A DNA stretch of 64,000 bases, from positions 248,001-312,000 of the forward strand of contig CAVWYD010000003.1 of the NCBI GenBank assembly GCA_963759055.1, given 5' to 3'. Of the stretch, positions 24,504 to 34,839 are shown piece by piece (within the stretch, counting starts at the first letter, position 1; each line of letters opens with the position of its first letter). This DNA is from Thiosocius sp963759055. GTDB lineage: Bacteria > Pseudomonadota > Gammaproteobacteria > Chromatiales > Chromatiaceae. The position numbers and the translations under genes are program-made. The notes beneath the pieces were generated by a model. The model was not told where the DNA came from and made no database searches. It saw only the letters and a list, made by a program, of their open reading frames with translations.

Positions 24504-25757
24504 TTATCCGGTGAGCAGTTGCCGGGCCACGGCGACCTCTTCTTGCGCCTCGTTCAACACTTCCAGGCCACGGTCGATCTCGCTTGGGGAGAGGCCCAGA
24601 CGACTGAAAGCAGGCACCTTGGCGGGGTCGATGTCACCGCCGATGCCTTCATGCAGCTGTGCTACGACAATCAGATCCGCATAGTCTGCCGGTCCCGAAT
24701 GGTCGCGATACCAGTTTTCCGCCTCTTTGGCGGCGGTCACGAGCTCCACGGGCATCTGCCAGGTCGAAAGAATCATGCCGCTCAACTGGCTGCGGAGGGT
24801 CCGGATGCTCGATTCCAGCGCCACTGTGTTTTGCGCCACGTCCGGGAAATCCCGTGCATAACCGACGACGGCAAGGCAGCCGATGTCGTGCACCAGTCCG
24901 GCGAGCAGGGCCTCGTGTGAATTGAAGGCACCGACGCGGTCGGCGAGCACCTGGGCGAGGGCGCCCACGTGCCGGCTGTGCTCCCAGAGTGCCAGCATGC
25001 GGGCCTCGAGTTGTCTCGACGGGGTGCGAAACAGTTCCCGCAGGGCAAAGGTCACCACCAGGATACGAGTGTTCTGCATCCCCAGGCGCGCGACCGCCTC
25101 GGTTACGTTTGCAACCTGCGAGACACCGCCATAACGGGCACTGTTTGCGGCCTTTACGATCTTCAGGGCGATGACCGGATCAGTTTCGATCAGTCCGGCG
25201 ATCTGGCGTGCGTCTGTGTCCTCATCATTCACCGCCTCACCGATCCGCAACGCCACCTCGGGCAGGCTGGGCAGGAGCAGATGCCCGCTGTTCAGGTCTT
25301 CATAGATCTGCAGAGTGAGCCGGTTTTCGGCGTCCATAGGTCCAAGATCGTCTTCCTCTTCGACCTGATAGGACTCCAGGGTCAAAGAGGAACTCTTCTC
25401 GAGTTTGCCCACGGCCTGCTCGTACAGCTCGTTGTCGATCAGCAGGTAACGCACACGGCTCTCGGCGATCACCTTGTAATGACTGGGACGCAGGCGCGCC
25501 AGTGGTGCCAGGGCGGAGGTGTCCGTGTGTCTGACCGTCTTGACCGCACCGTCTTCTGCAATCTGCCGGACACTGCCCTCGATCAGGTAAAGCGTTGCAT
25601 TGTCGGTCGCGCCGATTTCCAACAGCACTTCGCCCTTGCGACATTCGTGCAGGAAAAGCTGCCCTGCGATCGCCTTCAATTCGACCGCCGGAAGTTCGCG
25701 CAGCGTGCTCAGGCGCTGCAGCATGGCCGGCGTCGGGTGAGTGTCGGTTTCAGTCAT
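24504..25757 (-). CDS. Cyclic-nucleotide-binding-like plus HDOD domain protein, copy 2
   Basis: The 417-residue protein has the same architecture as the downstream gene. The N-terminal cNMP-binding-like module is visible in GQLFLHECRKGEVLLEIG, LYLIEGSVRQIAEDGAVK and VRHTDTSALAPLARLRPSHY. The linker is acidic (VEEEDDLGP). The HDOD domain shows LPSLPEVALRIGEAV, LIETDPVIALKIVKAANSA and ALLAGLVHDIGCLAVVGYA, which retains an HD pair. The phrase RHTD..AL.P...LRPS.Y is shared by both copies. It is probably a cytoplasmic signalling protein; the ligand and partner are not evident. Confidence 0.84.
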   Translation of the reverse strand: MTETDTHPTPAMLQRLSTLRELPAVELKAIAGQLFLHECRKGEVLLEIGATDNATLYLIEGSVRQIAEDGAVKTVRHTDTSALAPLARLRPSHYKVIAESRVRYLLIDNELYEQAVGKLEKSSSLTLESYQVEEEDDLGPMDAENRLTLQIYEDLNSGHLLLPSLPEVALRIGEAVNDEDTDARQIAGLIETDPVIALKIVKAANSARYGGVSQVANVTEAVARLGMQNTRILVVTFALRELFRTPSRQLEARMLALWEHSRHVGALAQVLADRVGAFNSHEALLAGLVHDIGCLAVVGYARDFPDVAQNTVALESSIRTLRSQLSGMILSTWQMPVELVTAAKEAENWYRDHSGPADYADLIVVAQLHEGIGGDIDPAKVPAFSRLGLSPSEIDRGLEVLNEAQEEVAVARQLLTG

Positions 25758-25834
25758 GTGTTCCCTGAAGGGTTGATGCTTCTTGTTCCTTAGGCATCGG
25801 CTGTGCCGTGAAACTCTTGAGACCCTCCGGGCAT

Positions 25835-25858
25835 AAAAAAACCCGCCGGGGGGCGGGC
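25835..25858 (-). terminator. Terminator of the small coiled-coil gene
   Basis: The stem CCCGCC (25842-25847) / GGCGGG (25852-25857) with a GGGG loop reads into a T run on the minus strand (A run 25835-25841 on plus). It lies just past the stop at 25881 and before the HDOD gene start. Confidence 0.78.
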
Positions 25859-25880
25859 CTTTCAGGTGAGAGACCTGGGA

Positions 25881-26102
25881 TCAGGCCGTCGAGCCGACGA
25901 TCTGGTGCGACAGTTCAACCACGCGCATGGCCTTCTGAGAATAGACCTCACGGTAGTCTTTCAGCAGACCATCCTGCGAGTAGTAGTACGACTTGCCGGA
26001 AATACCGGTCTTGTGCTCAATGTCCATGAACTGCTTCTGCAGCTCCAGCATCTCGGCGATGAGGGTGGCCTTCTCAGCCTTCAGGGCTTCTATATCACTC
26101 AT
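25881..26102 (-). CDS. Small alpha-helical hypothetical protein
   Basis: Start at 26102 (MSDIEALKAEKATLIAEMLE) is preceded by GGAGAG at good spacing and gives 73 residues; the longer upstream frame is not convincing. The product is almost entirely helical with heptad-like spacing (LKAEKATLIAEMLELQKQF), then KSYYYSQDGLLKDYREVY, and probably forms a coiled coil. I do not know a function. It is monocistronic, with its own ribosome-binding site and terminator. Confidence 0.72.
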   Translation of the reverse strand: MSDIEALKAEKATLIAEMLELQKQFMDIEHKTGISGKSYYYSQDGLLKDYREVYSQKAMRVVELSHQIVGSTA

Positions 26103-26220
26103 GTTTCTCTCCAGATTCGGTTGAGAGTTTTCTGCGCCCGCAGGGGACGCGTAGCGAGAGTATAACCTAATGCTAATGTTCAGAGTCAACGGGTGGATTT
26201 CCGCGTTGAGCCTCCGGCTG

Positions 26221-27189
<969 letters not shown>

Positions 27190-27208
27190 CTGGGTCGGGT
27201 TCCTCCCT

Positions 27209-27673
27209 TTGTTTCATATTGTCCTGTTTCAGCCGGAGATCCCGCCGAACACCGGCAATATCATACGCTTGTGCGCGAACTCAGGCAGCAGTCTGCACCT
27301 CATCCACCCCCTGGGATTTGAGCTCGATGACAAGCGGCTGCGTCGAGCCGGGCTGGATTACCGTGAGTATGCCGAGCTGCTGCAACACAGTGATTTCGAT
27401 GACTTCCTGACGACGGTACGGCCGCCACGCTGGTTCGGCGTGTCGACGCGTGGCGTGCAGCGTTACGACGGCGTCGATTATGAGCCCGGGGATGCCTTCG
27501 TTTTCGGCCCGGAGACCCGCGGCCTGCCCCAGGCGATGTTGGACGAAATCGCCCCGCAACGTCGGATACGCCTGCCGATGCGCGAGGGTCAACGCAGCAT
27601 GAATCTTTCCAACAGTGTCGCGGTGGTGCTGTACGAGGCCTGGCGACAGCACGGCTTCGCCGGCGGTTGTTGA
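27209..27673 (+). CDS. trmL: tRNA (cytidine(34)-2'-O)-methyltransferase TrmL
   Basis: TrmL is a SPOUT methyltransferase that modifies the wobble base of certain leucine tRNAs. The product begins FHIVLFQPEIPPNTGNIIRL after a TTG at 27209, matching the E. coli N-terminus, and is 154 residues long. The knot region shows FGPETRGLP and SMNLSNSVAVVLYEAWRQ. No ATG fits the family start, and the long open frame upstream is antisense to pyrD. The TTG start is inferred from homology, not from a ribosome-binding site. Confidence 0.9.
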   Translation: MFHIVLFQPEIPPNTGNIIRLCANSGSSLHLIHPLGFELDDKRLRRAGLDYREYAELLQHSDFDDFLTTVRPPRWFGVSTRGVQRYDGVDYEPGDAFVFGPETRGLPQAMLDEIAPQRRIRLPMREGQRSMNLSNSVAVVLYEAWRQHGFAGGC

Positions 27674-27801
27674 GCGGTCACCGGCCGGGCAGCCCGCTGG
27701 GCCGCTTATTCCCTGCCTTATCAAGAATTTCCACAAGCAGCCGCTTTGCCTGAAAGGGATTCTGGGGCTCCTTTTTCGGCGAGCCCGCCAACGGTAGAAA
27801 T

Positions 27802-29778
27802 GTGACAGACCAGACTGCCAGTCAATCCGCCCAAATGGAACTCGCTGCGGCGTCCGCAGCGGCCGCAAAAGCCGAGCGCCGGCGGCGAGCACGTGCGCGC
27901 CCGACGCTGCTGCAGTGGATGTTCTTCGGGTCCGCAGGGGAAATGACCCAGGAACAGGGTCAGGCCCTGACCCGGGTTGTGCTTGCCGCGCTCGGCGCCG
28001 TAGTGTTTTTCGCCGCGCGTGAGTATGGCCACGGCGACCAACCATTTCTGCTGGCCCTGGCCTATATGCTGGCCGGCGTCTTCCATCTGTCATTCGTATC
28101 GCGCCACAAGAATGATTTTCTGTGGCGACGCTATGTGGTGATTGTGCTCGACCTCGCCATAGCCACTTTGCTCACGGCACATTTTTCCGGCGAAGGACTG
28201 GCTTTCTACCCGCTGTTTCTATGGGTAATCATCGGCAATGGCCTGCGCTACGGTCAGCATCATATGCAGGTTGCCACGCTGTTCGGGCTCCTTGGGTTCA
28301 CCGGCGCCATGGCCTCAAGCGGCTTTCTGTGGGCTCAGCCTGCGGTGTATATCGGTCTGATGGCCGGCCTGGCGCTCATGCCGAAGTTCTTTCTGGTGAT
28401 GATCGACCGCCTCGCCGAGGCCAACGTAGAGCTCAAGGCGCAAAAAGAACAGGCCGAGTTCATGGCGACGCACGATGTGTTGACCGGTTTGCCCAACCGG
28501 GCCTATCTGCACACCCGGCTTGAGCAGACCCTGTCGCGAGCGCGCCGGACCGGCAACGAGATAGCGGTTGCATTCATCGACCTGGACTCGTTCAAGTCCA
28601 TCAACGACAGTTTTGGCCACGAGTATGGCGATTACCTGCTGACTCAGATCGCAGACGCCATGCGGACCGTGGTTCGCGGCAGCGACACTGTATCGCGCCT
28701 GGGTGGCGACGAATTCGTGGCCGTGATCGAGGATTACAACAATGGTGCGCGTATCGGTCGCGTCATCGAGCGCCTGTTTTCCTGTGTCGGGCGTTACTAC
28801 TCGATCGGTGAATACGAGACCTATGTGACCTGGAGTTGCGGCGTCGTGGTCTTCCCGCGTGATGGAGACGATGTCCATACCCTTCTGAAACATGCGGATA
28901 CTGCGATGTATGCGGCGAAATCGCAGGGTCCGAACAAATACGTCTTTTACGATGAAACCATGTCGGCCGAGGTCGGTGAGCAGCTGGCGTTGCGCGACGA
29001 TTTGCGTCTCGCCCTGGAACGGGGCCAGCTCGAGGTCTATTACCAGCCGATCATCGATGTCTCGAACGGCGTCATTGCATCAGCAGAGGCCCTACTGCGT
29101 TGGAACCATCCGCAGCGGGGGCTGCTGTCACCTGCGCGCTTTATCGAGGTCGCCGAGCAGAGCGGTCTGATCAACCCGATTGGCGACTGGGTCATGCGTG
29201 AGGCCTTGAAGACCACCGTTCTCTGGCAGGCAACGGTCGATTACCCGGTGACGATCCATGTCAATGTGTCGGCCCATCAGCTCAAGCAGGGCGATTTCGT
29301 CCAGAGCGTCGAATCGGCGCTGCAGGATGCCGGTCTGCCGGCGCAGGTGCTGCACCTGGAGATGACCGAGAGTGCCTTGATCGGGGAAGCCGTTCCTGCA
29401 GAGCTGCTTTTGGAATCACTGAAGGCTATCGGTGTCCATATCGATCTGGATGATTTCGGCACCGGCTTCTCTTCGCTTTCTTATCTCAAGAGCCTGCCCG
29501 TGGATGTCATAAAGATCGACAAATCCTTCCTTCAGGATCTGGCCGCAGGCGGCCGAAATTCCGCCTTGGTCGAGGTCATCCTGACGATTGGCGAGCGCCT
29601 GAACAACGACATCATTGCCGAGGGTGTGGAGACGCAGGAACAGCGGGACTGGCTGGTCGGGCATGGTTGCCGATATCTCCAGGGACACTATTTCTGCGAG
29701 GCGGTTCCTCAGCCGCGTTTCCTGCAGATGGCCTCTGCCCGGTATGAGGTGGAGACAAAGACCGCCAGCGTGGGTTGA
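27802..29778 (+). CDS. Membrane-bound GGDEF-EAL cyclic-di-GMP protein
   Basis: This protein probably makes or degrades c-di-GMP, the biofilm and motility second messenger. The 658-residue product, from a GTG start, has an Ala/Arg-rich N-terminus and about six membrane helices (residues 65-200). A GGDEF domain follows, with intact LGGDEF near residue 300 and LKHADTAMYAAKSQG. The EAL domain has AEALLRW near 429, DDFGTGFSSLSYLKSLPVD and DIIAEGVET. Both catalytic signatures look intact, so the dominant activity cannot be told from sequence. It starts about 130 bp after trmL. Confidence 0.92.
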   Translation: MTDQTASQSAQMELAAASAAAAKAERRRRARARPTLLQWMFFGSAGEMTQEQGQALTRVVLAALGAVVFFAAREYGHGDQPFLLALAYMLAGVFHLSFVSRHKNDFLWRRYVVIVLDLAIATLLTAHFSGEGLAFYPLFLWVIIGNGLRYGQHHMQVATLFGLLGFTGAMASSGFLWAQPAVYIGLMAGLALMPKFFLVMIDRLAEANVELKAQKEQAEFMATHDVLTGLPNRAYLHTRLEQTLSRARRTGNEIAVAFIDLDSFKSINDSFGHEYGDYLLTQIADAMRTVVRGSDTVSRLGGDEFVAVIEDYNNGARIGRVIERLFSCVGRYYSIGEYETYVTWSCGVVVFPRDGDDVHTLLKHADTAMYAAKSQGPNKYVFYDETMSAEVGEQLALRDDLRLALERGQLEVYYQPIIDVSNGVIASAEALLRWNHPQRGLLSPARFIEVAEQSGLINPIGDWVMREALKTTVLWQATVDYPVTIHVNVSAHQLKQGDFVQSVESALQDAGLPAQVLHLEMTESALIGEAVPAELLLESLKAIGVHIDLDDFGTGFSSLSYLKSLPVDVIKIDKSFLQDLAAGGRNSALVEVILTIGERLNNDIIAEGVETQEQRDWLVGHGCRYLQGHYFCEAVPQPRFLQMASARYEVETKTASVG

Positions 29779-29818
29779 GCCGCATTTCCCCATCACTTGC
29801 CATTGAAGGCCGGTCCGG

Positions 29819-30160
29819 TCAACGCTCGAGCGGGGTAAATTTGGCGACCCCGTCACTGCGGTTGATCGTCACCTCGAGAACACAATAGGCGTTGACCTCG
29901 AGCGGGTCGTCGTTGCAGTTGCAGCCACCGACAATCTCGGTGAAGAAAATGCCAACCCTCGCCAGCAACCTGTCTTTGCCCTGTTCCACGCTGAGCACCG
30001 AGGCCGAGATATTGCTGTCATCGACCAGGCCGCCCTGCTCGCAGCCGGTGTGCAGGGGCAGGCTTCCACCGGGCAACGCTTTCAGGGCAGCAGCCAGGCG
30101 TTGTTTAAAGCTCTCGGCATCCTTTAACTCGCGGCAGTCCCTGAGCCTGATTGATTCCAT
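29819..30160 (-). CDS. Hypothetical protein with a GGCNCNDD motif
   Basis: Start at 30160 (MESIRLRDCRELKDAESFKQ) follows AAGGAGG about 11 nt upstream and gives 113 residues. The product is a small soluble alpha/beta protein with cysteines in RDCREL, HTGCEQGG and GGCNCNDDPLEVNAYC, a spacing that could bind metal or form disulfides. I do not recognise the family. It is convergent with the GGDEF-EAL gene and divergent from dodecin. Confidence 0.62.
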   Translation of the reverse strand: MESIRLRDCRELKDAESFKQRLAAALKALPGGSLPLHTGCEQGGLVDDSNISASVLSVEQGKDRLLARVGIFFTEIVGGCNCNDDPLEVNAYCVLEVTINRSDGVAKFTPLER

Positions 30161-30265
30161 CGCGGGGTCGCCTCCTTCTGTGGACCAGGCATTATTACCG
30201 GGCATTCAGACAGAACCTGCTACGGTTACCTGAGCCTATCAAATGAAAACCCAAGGAGATCATCC

Positions 30266-30469
30266 ATGTCCGTTGCAAAAGTTACTGAGATTATTTCATC
30301 CTCGAAAGAGGGGTTTGACGATGCCGTGGCCAAAGGGGTCAAACGCGCCTCCAAGACCCTGAAAGGTATCACCTCCGCCTGGGTGCAGGATCAGCAGGTG
30401 ATGGTCGAAGATGGCAAGGTCAAAGAGTACCGGGTGAACCTCAAGGTCACCTTCGTACTCAACGACTGA
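30266..30469 (+). CDS. Dodecin family flavin-binding protein
   Basis: Dodecins form hollow dodecamers that store or sequester flavins (or, in some members, coenzyme A). The 67-residue length is typical. The conserved phrases VTEIISSSKEGFDDAV and the tryptophan region ITSAWVQDQQ (the flavin-stacking Trp) are present, ending in YRVNLKVTFVLND. The ATG is preceded by AAGGAGAT at ideal spacing. It is monocistronic. Confidence 0.93.
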   Translation: MSVAKVTEIISSSKEGFDDAVAKGVKRASKTLKGITSAWVQDQQVMVEDGKVKEYRVNLKVTFVLND

Positions 30470-30515
30470 GCAATCTCGGACCGAGGCGTCCCCTGGGGCG
30501 CCCCGGTTCGCGGAC

Positions 30516-31064
30516 TCACCCCGAAAAGGCCTCTTTCGAGGCCAGGTACGCCAGCTCTTCGGCCGTACTCGACCTGCCAAGGATCGCATTCCGATGCGGA
30601 AATCGACCGAAACGCCGGATCAGCTCGCGATGGTGGCGGGCAAAATGCGCGTTGGATTCCAGCCCGGCGGCTTCAAACAGGTGTACCGACCTATCCTGGT
30701 GCTCCAGATCCTCACTGTGCATCAATGGCATGTACAGAAAGGTCAGCTGCTCGCGGGTAAGCTGCCGGTCGAAACCCCGGTCGATGGCATGCAGCGCCAC
30801 TTCTATCGCTTGCGCCTCAGAGGAAAACGCGACGGCCTGACCGCGAAACATGTTGAGCGGAAACTGGTCGAGCAAGATGGCCAGCGCCAGGCTTCCTTGA
30901 GCGGTCTGCATCCAGGCAGACAGCTCTCCGCCAGTGGCCTGCTGCCAGACCGCCCCGAAACGTTCCCGGATCTGTGCGTCCAAGTCCGGCGTTGACCGGA
31001 ACCAGTGTTTGCGCATGGGTTCTGCAAACCAGTAGTCGATAACATCGTGCGGCGCAATCGGCAC
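30516..31064 (-). CDS. DUF924 family protein
   Basis: The start is a GTG at 31064 (PIAPHDVIDYWFAEPMRKHW), just after the DUF302 gene, giving 182 residues as usual for this family. Upstream codons in frame overlap the DUF302 gene and are not family-like. The helical DUF924 fold shows LALAILLDQFPLNMFRG, FLYMPLMHSEDLEHQDRS and RRFGRFPHRNAILGR. It is often annotated as a transmembrane or TPR-like protein, but no function is established. It is the last gene of the minus-strand metal-resistance run, possibly only by proximity. Confidence 0.82.
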   Translation of the reverse strand: MPIAPHDVIDYWFAEPMRKHWFRSTPDLDAQIRERFGAVWQQATGGELSAWMQTAQGSLALAILLDQFPLNMFRGQAVAFSSEAQAIEVALHAIDRGFDRQLTREQLTFLYMPLMHSEDLEHQDRSVHLFEAAGLESNAHFARHHRELIRRFGRFPHRNAILGRSSTAEELAYLASKEAFSG

Positions 31065-31080
31065 TCGGTCTTTTCGTGGC

Positions 31081-31470
31081 TCAGCCGGCAAGCTGCTGAC
31101 GCACACGCTGCAGTCTGCTGCGCACATCCTCCGCCAGCGTGCTGACCTCGGGCTTATCGACCAGCTCGAGGACGGCGACCGGGTCCATGAATGCGACTGT
31201 GACGGTCCCATCGTCCTCTTCGCGTACCACGACATTGCATGGCAGCAGGAGTCCGATGTCTGCATCGGCTGCAATTGCCTGATTGGCCAGAGCCGGGTTG
31301 CAGGCGCCGAGAATACGATAGGGTCGACGTTCGATATCCAGCCTGGCCTTGAAGGTCGCGGCCACATCGATATCAGACAGCACCCCGAAACCCTCCGCCT
31401 TCAGAGCCTCGGTTGCCGCCTCGATGACCTCGTTAAAGGTGCCTTTGGGATGGGCGTGAAAACCGTACAT
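31081..31470 (-). CDS. DUF302 domain protein
   Basis: The 129-residue protein has the DUF302 fold (FNEVIEAATEALKAEGFGVL, YRILGACNPALANQAIAADA, LLLPCNVVVREEDDGTVTVA). Family members are small and often found beside sulfur-oxidation or metal-resistance genes; their role is unknown. It starts 11 bp after cusA with AAGGAG immediately upstream and so belongs to the cus operon. No signal peptide is seen, so it should be cytoplasmic. Confidence 0.88.
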   Translation of the reverse strand: MYGFHAHPKGTFNEVIEAATEALKAEGFGVLSDIDVAATFKARLDIERRPYRILGACNPALANQAIAADADIGLLLPCNVVVREEDDGTVTVAFMDPVAVLELVDKPEVSTLAEDVRSRLQRVRQQLAG

Positions 31471-31481
31471 TTTGTCTCCTT

Positions 31482-34400
31482 CTAATGACTTGTTTCAGTT
31501 GCCGGTGTCTGTTCGCCAGGTGCATCCCGGGTTTCGCCGGCGGTCAGGCCGCGGCCTTTCCACATCAGGTAGATGACCGGAATCACGAATAGCGACAGCA
31601 GCGGTGCCGTAATCATGCCACCGATCATGGGTGCAGCGATGCGGCTCATTACCTCGGAACCCGTCCCGGTACCCAGAAAGATCGGCAGCAGGCCAGCGAC
31701 GATCACCGCGACGGTCATCGCCTTGGGCCTGACCCGCATGACCGCACCCTCCATTATCGCCGCGCGCAGGGTGGCAGGCGTCAAAGGGCCTTTCATGGCG
31801 TGGTCGCGCAGCGCGTTGTCGAGGTAGACGAGCATGATCACGCCGAATTCGGCGGCGACGCCGGTCAAGGCGATGAAACCCACGCCGACCGCTACCGAGA
31901 GGTTAAAATCCAGCAGGAAGATCAGCCAGAAGCCGCCCACCAGCGCGAACGGCAGCGAGGCCATGACCATCAGCGCCTGTCCGGCGTGACGGAAGGTCAG
32001 ATAAAGCAGCACGAATATGATCACCAGGGTCAGGGGAACCACCTGCGACAGCCGGGCGTTGGCCCGCAGCATGTACTCGTACTGGCCGGACCAGGTGATC
32101 GAATAGCCGGCCGGCAGCGTGATCTGTTCGCGCACCGCCTTTTGCGCCCTGGCCACATAGCTGCCCAGATCGACGTCGCGGATATCGACGAAGGTCCAGC
32201 CGTTGAGGCGGCCGTTTTCACTTTTCAACATGGGCGGCCCGTCGATGATCCTGACGTCGGCGATCTGCGCCAGCGGGATCTGCGCGCCGGTCGGCGTGAC
32301 CAGGGGCAGGGCGCGCAGCTTCTCGACATCGTCACGCTGCTCGCGCGGGAAACGCAGATTCACGGGATAACGCTCCAGGCCCTCGACGGTCTGGGTGATA
32401 TTGATTCCCCCGACCGCTGCAGCGATCACCAGGCTGATATCGTCGATGTTCATGCCGTATCTAGCGGCGGCCAAGCGATCGGGGGTGATATCGATATAGC
32501 GACCGCCGGCCACCCGCTCGGAATAGGCGGAGGCGGTGCCGGGCACCTGCAGGACCACCTTTTCGATGTCACGCCCGATGCGTTCGATTTCGCCCAGATC
32601 CGGGCCGGCAACCTTGATCCCCACCGGGGTCTTGATACCGGTGGCGAGCATGTCGATGCGGGTCTTGATCGGCATCACCCAGGCATTGGTCACGCCCGGG
32701 TATTGCACTGCTGCATCCAACGCCTCGACGAGCGTGCCCGGGTTCATGCCCGGACGCCACTGATCGCGCGGTTTCAGCTGGATGACGGTCTCGATCATGG
32801 TCAGCGGGGCCGGGTCGGTTGCGGTATCCGCGCGGCCGATCTTGCCGAACACCTGTTTCACCTCGGGTATCTGGCGGATCAGGCGGTCGGTCTGTTGCAA
32901 TAGCTCTCGCGCCTTGCCGATTGACAGGCCCGGCAGGGTGGTCGGCATGTACATCAGATCACCTTCATCCAGTTCCGGCATGAACTCCGAGCCGAGGCCG
33001 TCGGCGAATCGCGCGAGCCAGGGGGTGTCGCGAAAACTGTAACGCCAGTCGCGGGTGAGGGTCTGCTGCGCCTGCGTGATCCTGGCCGTCATTGCCTGAG
33101 GTTCACCGGTCACGGCCTCGGCTATCTGGAAGGGCCATTTCAAAGGGGCGAGGAAACCGCTGACACCGGCGATCGGGATGACCAGGCTCAGCACCGCCAG
33201 CAGTGCCAGCGTCAGGGTCAGCTTCGGCAATTTCATGACGGCGGTCAGGGCCGGACGGTAAAGCCAGATGAGAAATACATTGAGCGGATTTTTTTCCTCG
33301 GCCGGGATCCTGCCGCGGATGAAATAACCCATGAGAACGGGCACCAGGGTCACCGAGAGTCCGGCAGCTGCCGCCATCGCGTAGGTCTTGGTGAAGGCCA
33401 GAGGCGAAAACAGGCGACCCTCCTGGGCCTCCAGGGTAAACACCGGCAGAAAGCTCAGGGTGATTATCAGCAGAGAGAAGAACAGCGCCGGACCGACCTC
33501 TGCCGCTGCCTGGGTGATGACCTGCCAGTGCTCGGCGCCTTCGGGCGCATGACCATACTTGTCACGGTAGCGCTCGAGGTGTTTGTGTGCGTTCTCGATC
33601 ATGACGATTGCTGCATCCACCATCGCGCCTATCGCGATCGCAATGCCGCCCAGCGACATGATATTGGCGTTGATGCCCTGATGCTGCATGACGATGAAAG
33701 ACGCCAGGATCCCCAGAGGCAGGGTGACGATGGCGACGAAGGCCGAGCGCAGGTGGAACAGAAATACCAGACACACCAGTGCAACGACGAGAAATTCTTC
33801 GACGAGCTTGTCGCGCAGATTGTGCACCGCTCGTTTTATCAGTGCCGACCGGTCATAGGTCTCAATGATCTCGACGCCCGGTGGCAGACCCTGGCGCAGA
33901 GTTTCCAGCTTTTCCTTGACCCGGGCGATGGTCGCCAGGGCGTTTTCGCCGTAGCGCATCACCACGATGCCGCCTGCCACCTCGCCTTCGCCATCGAGGT
34001 CGGCGACCACCCGTCGCATCTCCGGTCCGATCTGTACCTGAGCGATGTCGCGCAGCAGGACCGGCGTACCCATCTCCGTGACCATGATCGGTATATGCTC
34101 GAGATCTTCCAGGCCACGCAGATAGCCGCGCGTACGCACCATATACTCTGCCTCGGCCAGCTCGACCACAGAGCCGCCGACCTCGCGGTTTGCCGCCTTG
34201 ATAGCGGACGACACCTTGGCCAGGGAAATGCCGAAGGCGCGCAGTTTCTCGGGGTCGACCACGACCTGGTACTGGCGCACCATGCCGCCCACCGTTGCCA
34301 CTTCCGACACCCCGGGTACTGTCTGCAGCTCGAACTTGAGGAACCAGTCCTGCAGGCTGCGCAGTTCAGCCAGATCGTGCTGACCGCTGCGGTCTACCAG

Positions 34401-34829
34401 GGCGTAGTTATAGACCCAGCCAACCCCGGTGGCGTCCGGCCCGAGCCTTGGTTGCACCCCTTCAGGGAGGTCGGCAGCGGCCTGGCTGAGGTATTCCAGA
34501 ACCCTGGCGCGTGCCCAGTACAGATCCGTACCATCCTCGAAGATGACATAGACGTAGGAATCGCCAAAAAAGGAATAGCCGCGTACCACCTGGGCGCCAG
34601 GCACGGACAACATGGTGGTCGTGATCGGATAGGTGACCTGTTCCTCGACCACCTGCGGGGCCTGTCCCGGAAACCCGGTTCGGATGATGACCTGAACATC
34701 GGAAAGGTCCGGGATGGCGTCCAGGGGCGTCTTGTGCAACGCCACCCAGCCCCAGCCGGTGATCACCAGCGCGGCGAGCAGGACCAGGAAACGGTTGTGG
34801 ACCGACCAGGCGATCAGATTCTTCAGCAT
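31482..34829 (-). CDS. cusA: Heavy-metal efflux RND pump, CusA/CzcA family
   Basis: This 1115-residue inner-membrane proton-driven pump exports copper and silver (or similar) ions through a tripartite complex. Twelve membrane helices in the RND pattern are visible, beginning NLIAWSVHNRFLVLLAAL. Family blocks include DLSDVQVIIRTGFPGQAP, SYVYVIFEDGTDLYWARARV, LRSAFVAIVTLPLGILASF and MRVRPKAMTVAVIVAGLLP. It lies directly downstream of the adaptor gene cusB. No outer-membrane factor gene (cusC) is nearby, so TolC or another channel must be supplied elsewhere. The metal is inferred from context and from the Cus-like adaptor. Confidence 0.93.
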   Translation of the reverse strand: MLKNLIAWSVHNRFLVLLAALVITGWGWVALHKTPLDAIPDLSDVQVIIRTGFPGQAPQVVEEQVTYPITTTMLSVPGAQVVRGYSFFGDSYVYVIFEDGTDLYWARARVLEYLSQAAADLPEGVQPRLGPDATGVGWVYNYALVDRSGQHDLAELRSLQDWFLKFELQTVPGVSEVATVGGMVRQYQVVVDPEKLRAFGISLAKVSSAIKAANREVGGSVVELAEAEYMVRTRGYLRGLEDLEHIPIMVTEMGTPVLLRDIAQVQIGPEMRRVVADLDGEGEVAGGIVVMRYGENALATIARVKEKLETLRQGLPPGVEIIETYDRSALIKRAVHNLRDKLVEEFLVVALVCLVFLFHLRSAFVAIVTLPLGILASFIVMQHQGINANIMSLGGIAIAIGAMVDAAIVMIENAHKHLERYRDKYGHAPEGAEHWQVITQAAAEVGPALFFSLLIITLSFLPVFTLEAQEGRLFSPLAFTKTYAMAAAAGLSVTLVPVLMGYFIRGRIPAEEKNPLNVFLIWLYRPALTAVMKLPKLTLTLALLAVLSLVIPIAGVSGFLAPLKWPFQIAEAVTGEPQAMTARITQAQQTLTRDWRYSFRDTPWLARFADGLGSEFMPELDEGDLMYMPTTLPGLSIGKARELLQQTDRLIRQIPEVKQVFGKIGRADTATDPAPLTMIETVIQLKPRDQWRPGMNPGTLVEALDAAVQYPGVTNAWVMPIKTRIDMLATGIKTPVGIKVAGPDLGEIERIGRDIEKVVLQVPGTASAYSERVAGGRYIDITPDRLAAARYGMNIDDISLVIAAAVGGINITQTVEGLERYPVNLRFPREQRDDVEKLRALPLVTPTGAQIPLAQIADVRIIDGPPMLKSENGRLNGWTFVDIRDVDLGSYVARAQKAVREQITLPAGYSITWSGQYEYMLRANARLSQVVPLTLVIIFVLLYLTFRHAGQALMVMASLPFALVGGFWLIFLLDFNLSVAVGVGFIALTGVAAEFGVIMLVYLDNALRDHAMKGPLTPATLRAAIMEGAVMRVRPKAMTVAVIVAGLLPIFLGTGTGSEVMSRIAAPMIGGMITAPLLSLFVIPVIYLMWKGRGLTAGETRDAPGEQTPATETSH

Positions 34830-34839
34830 GCCGATTTCC

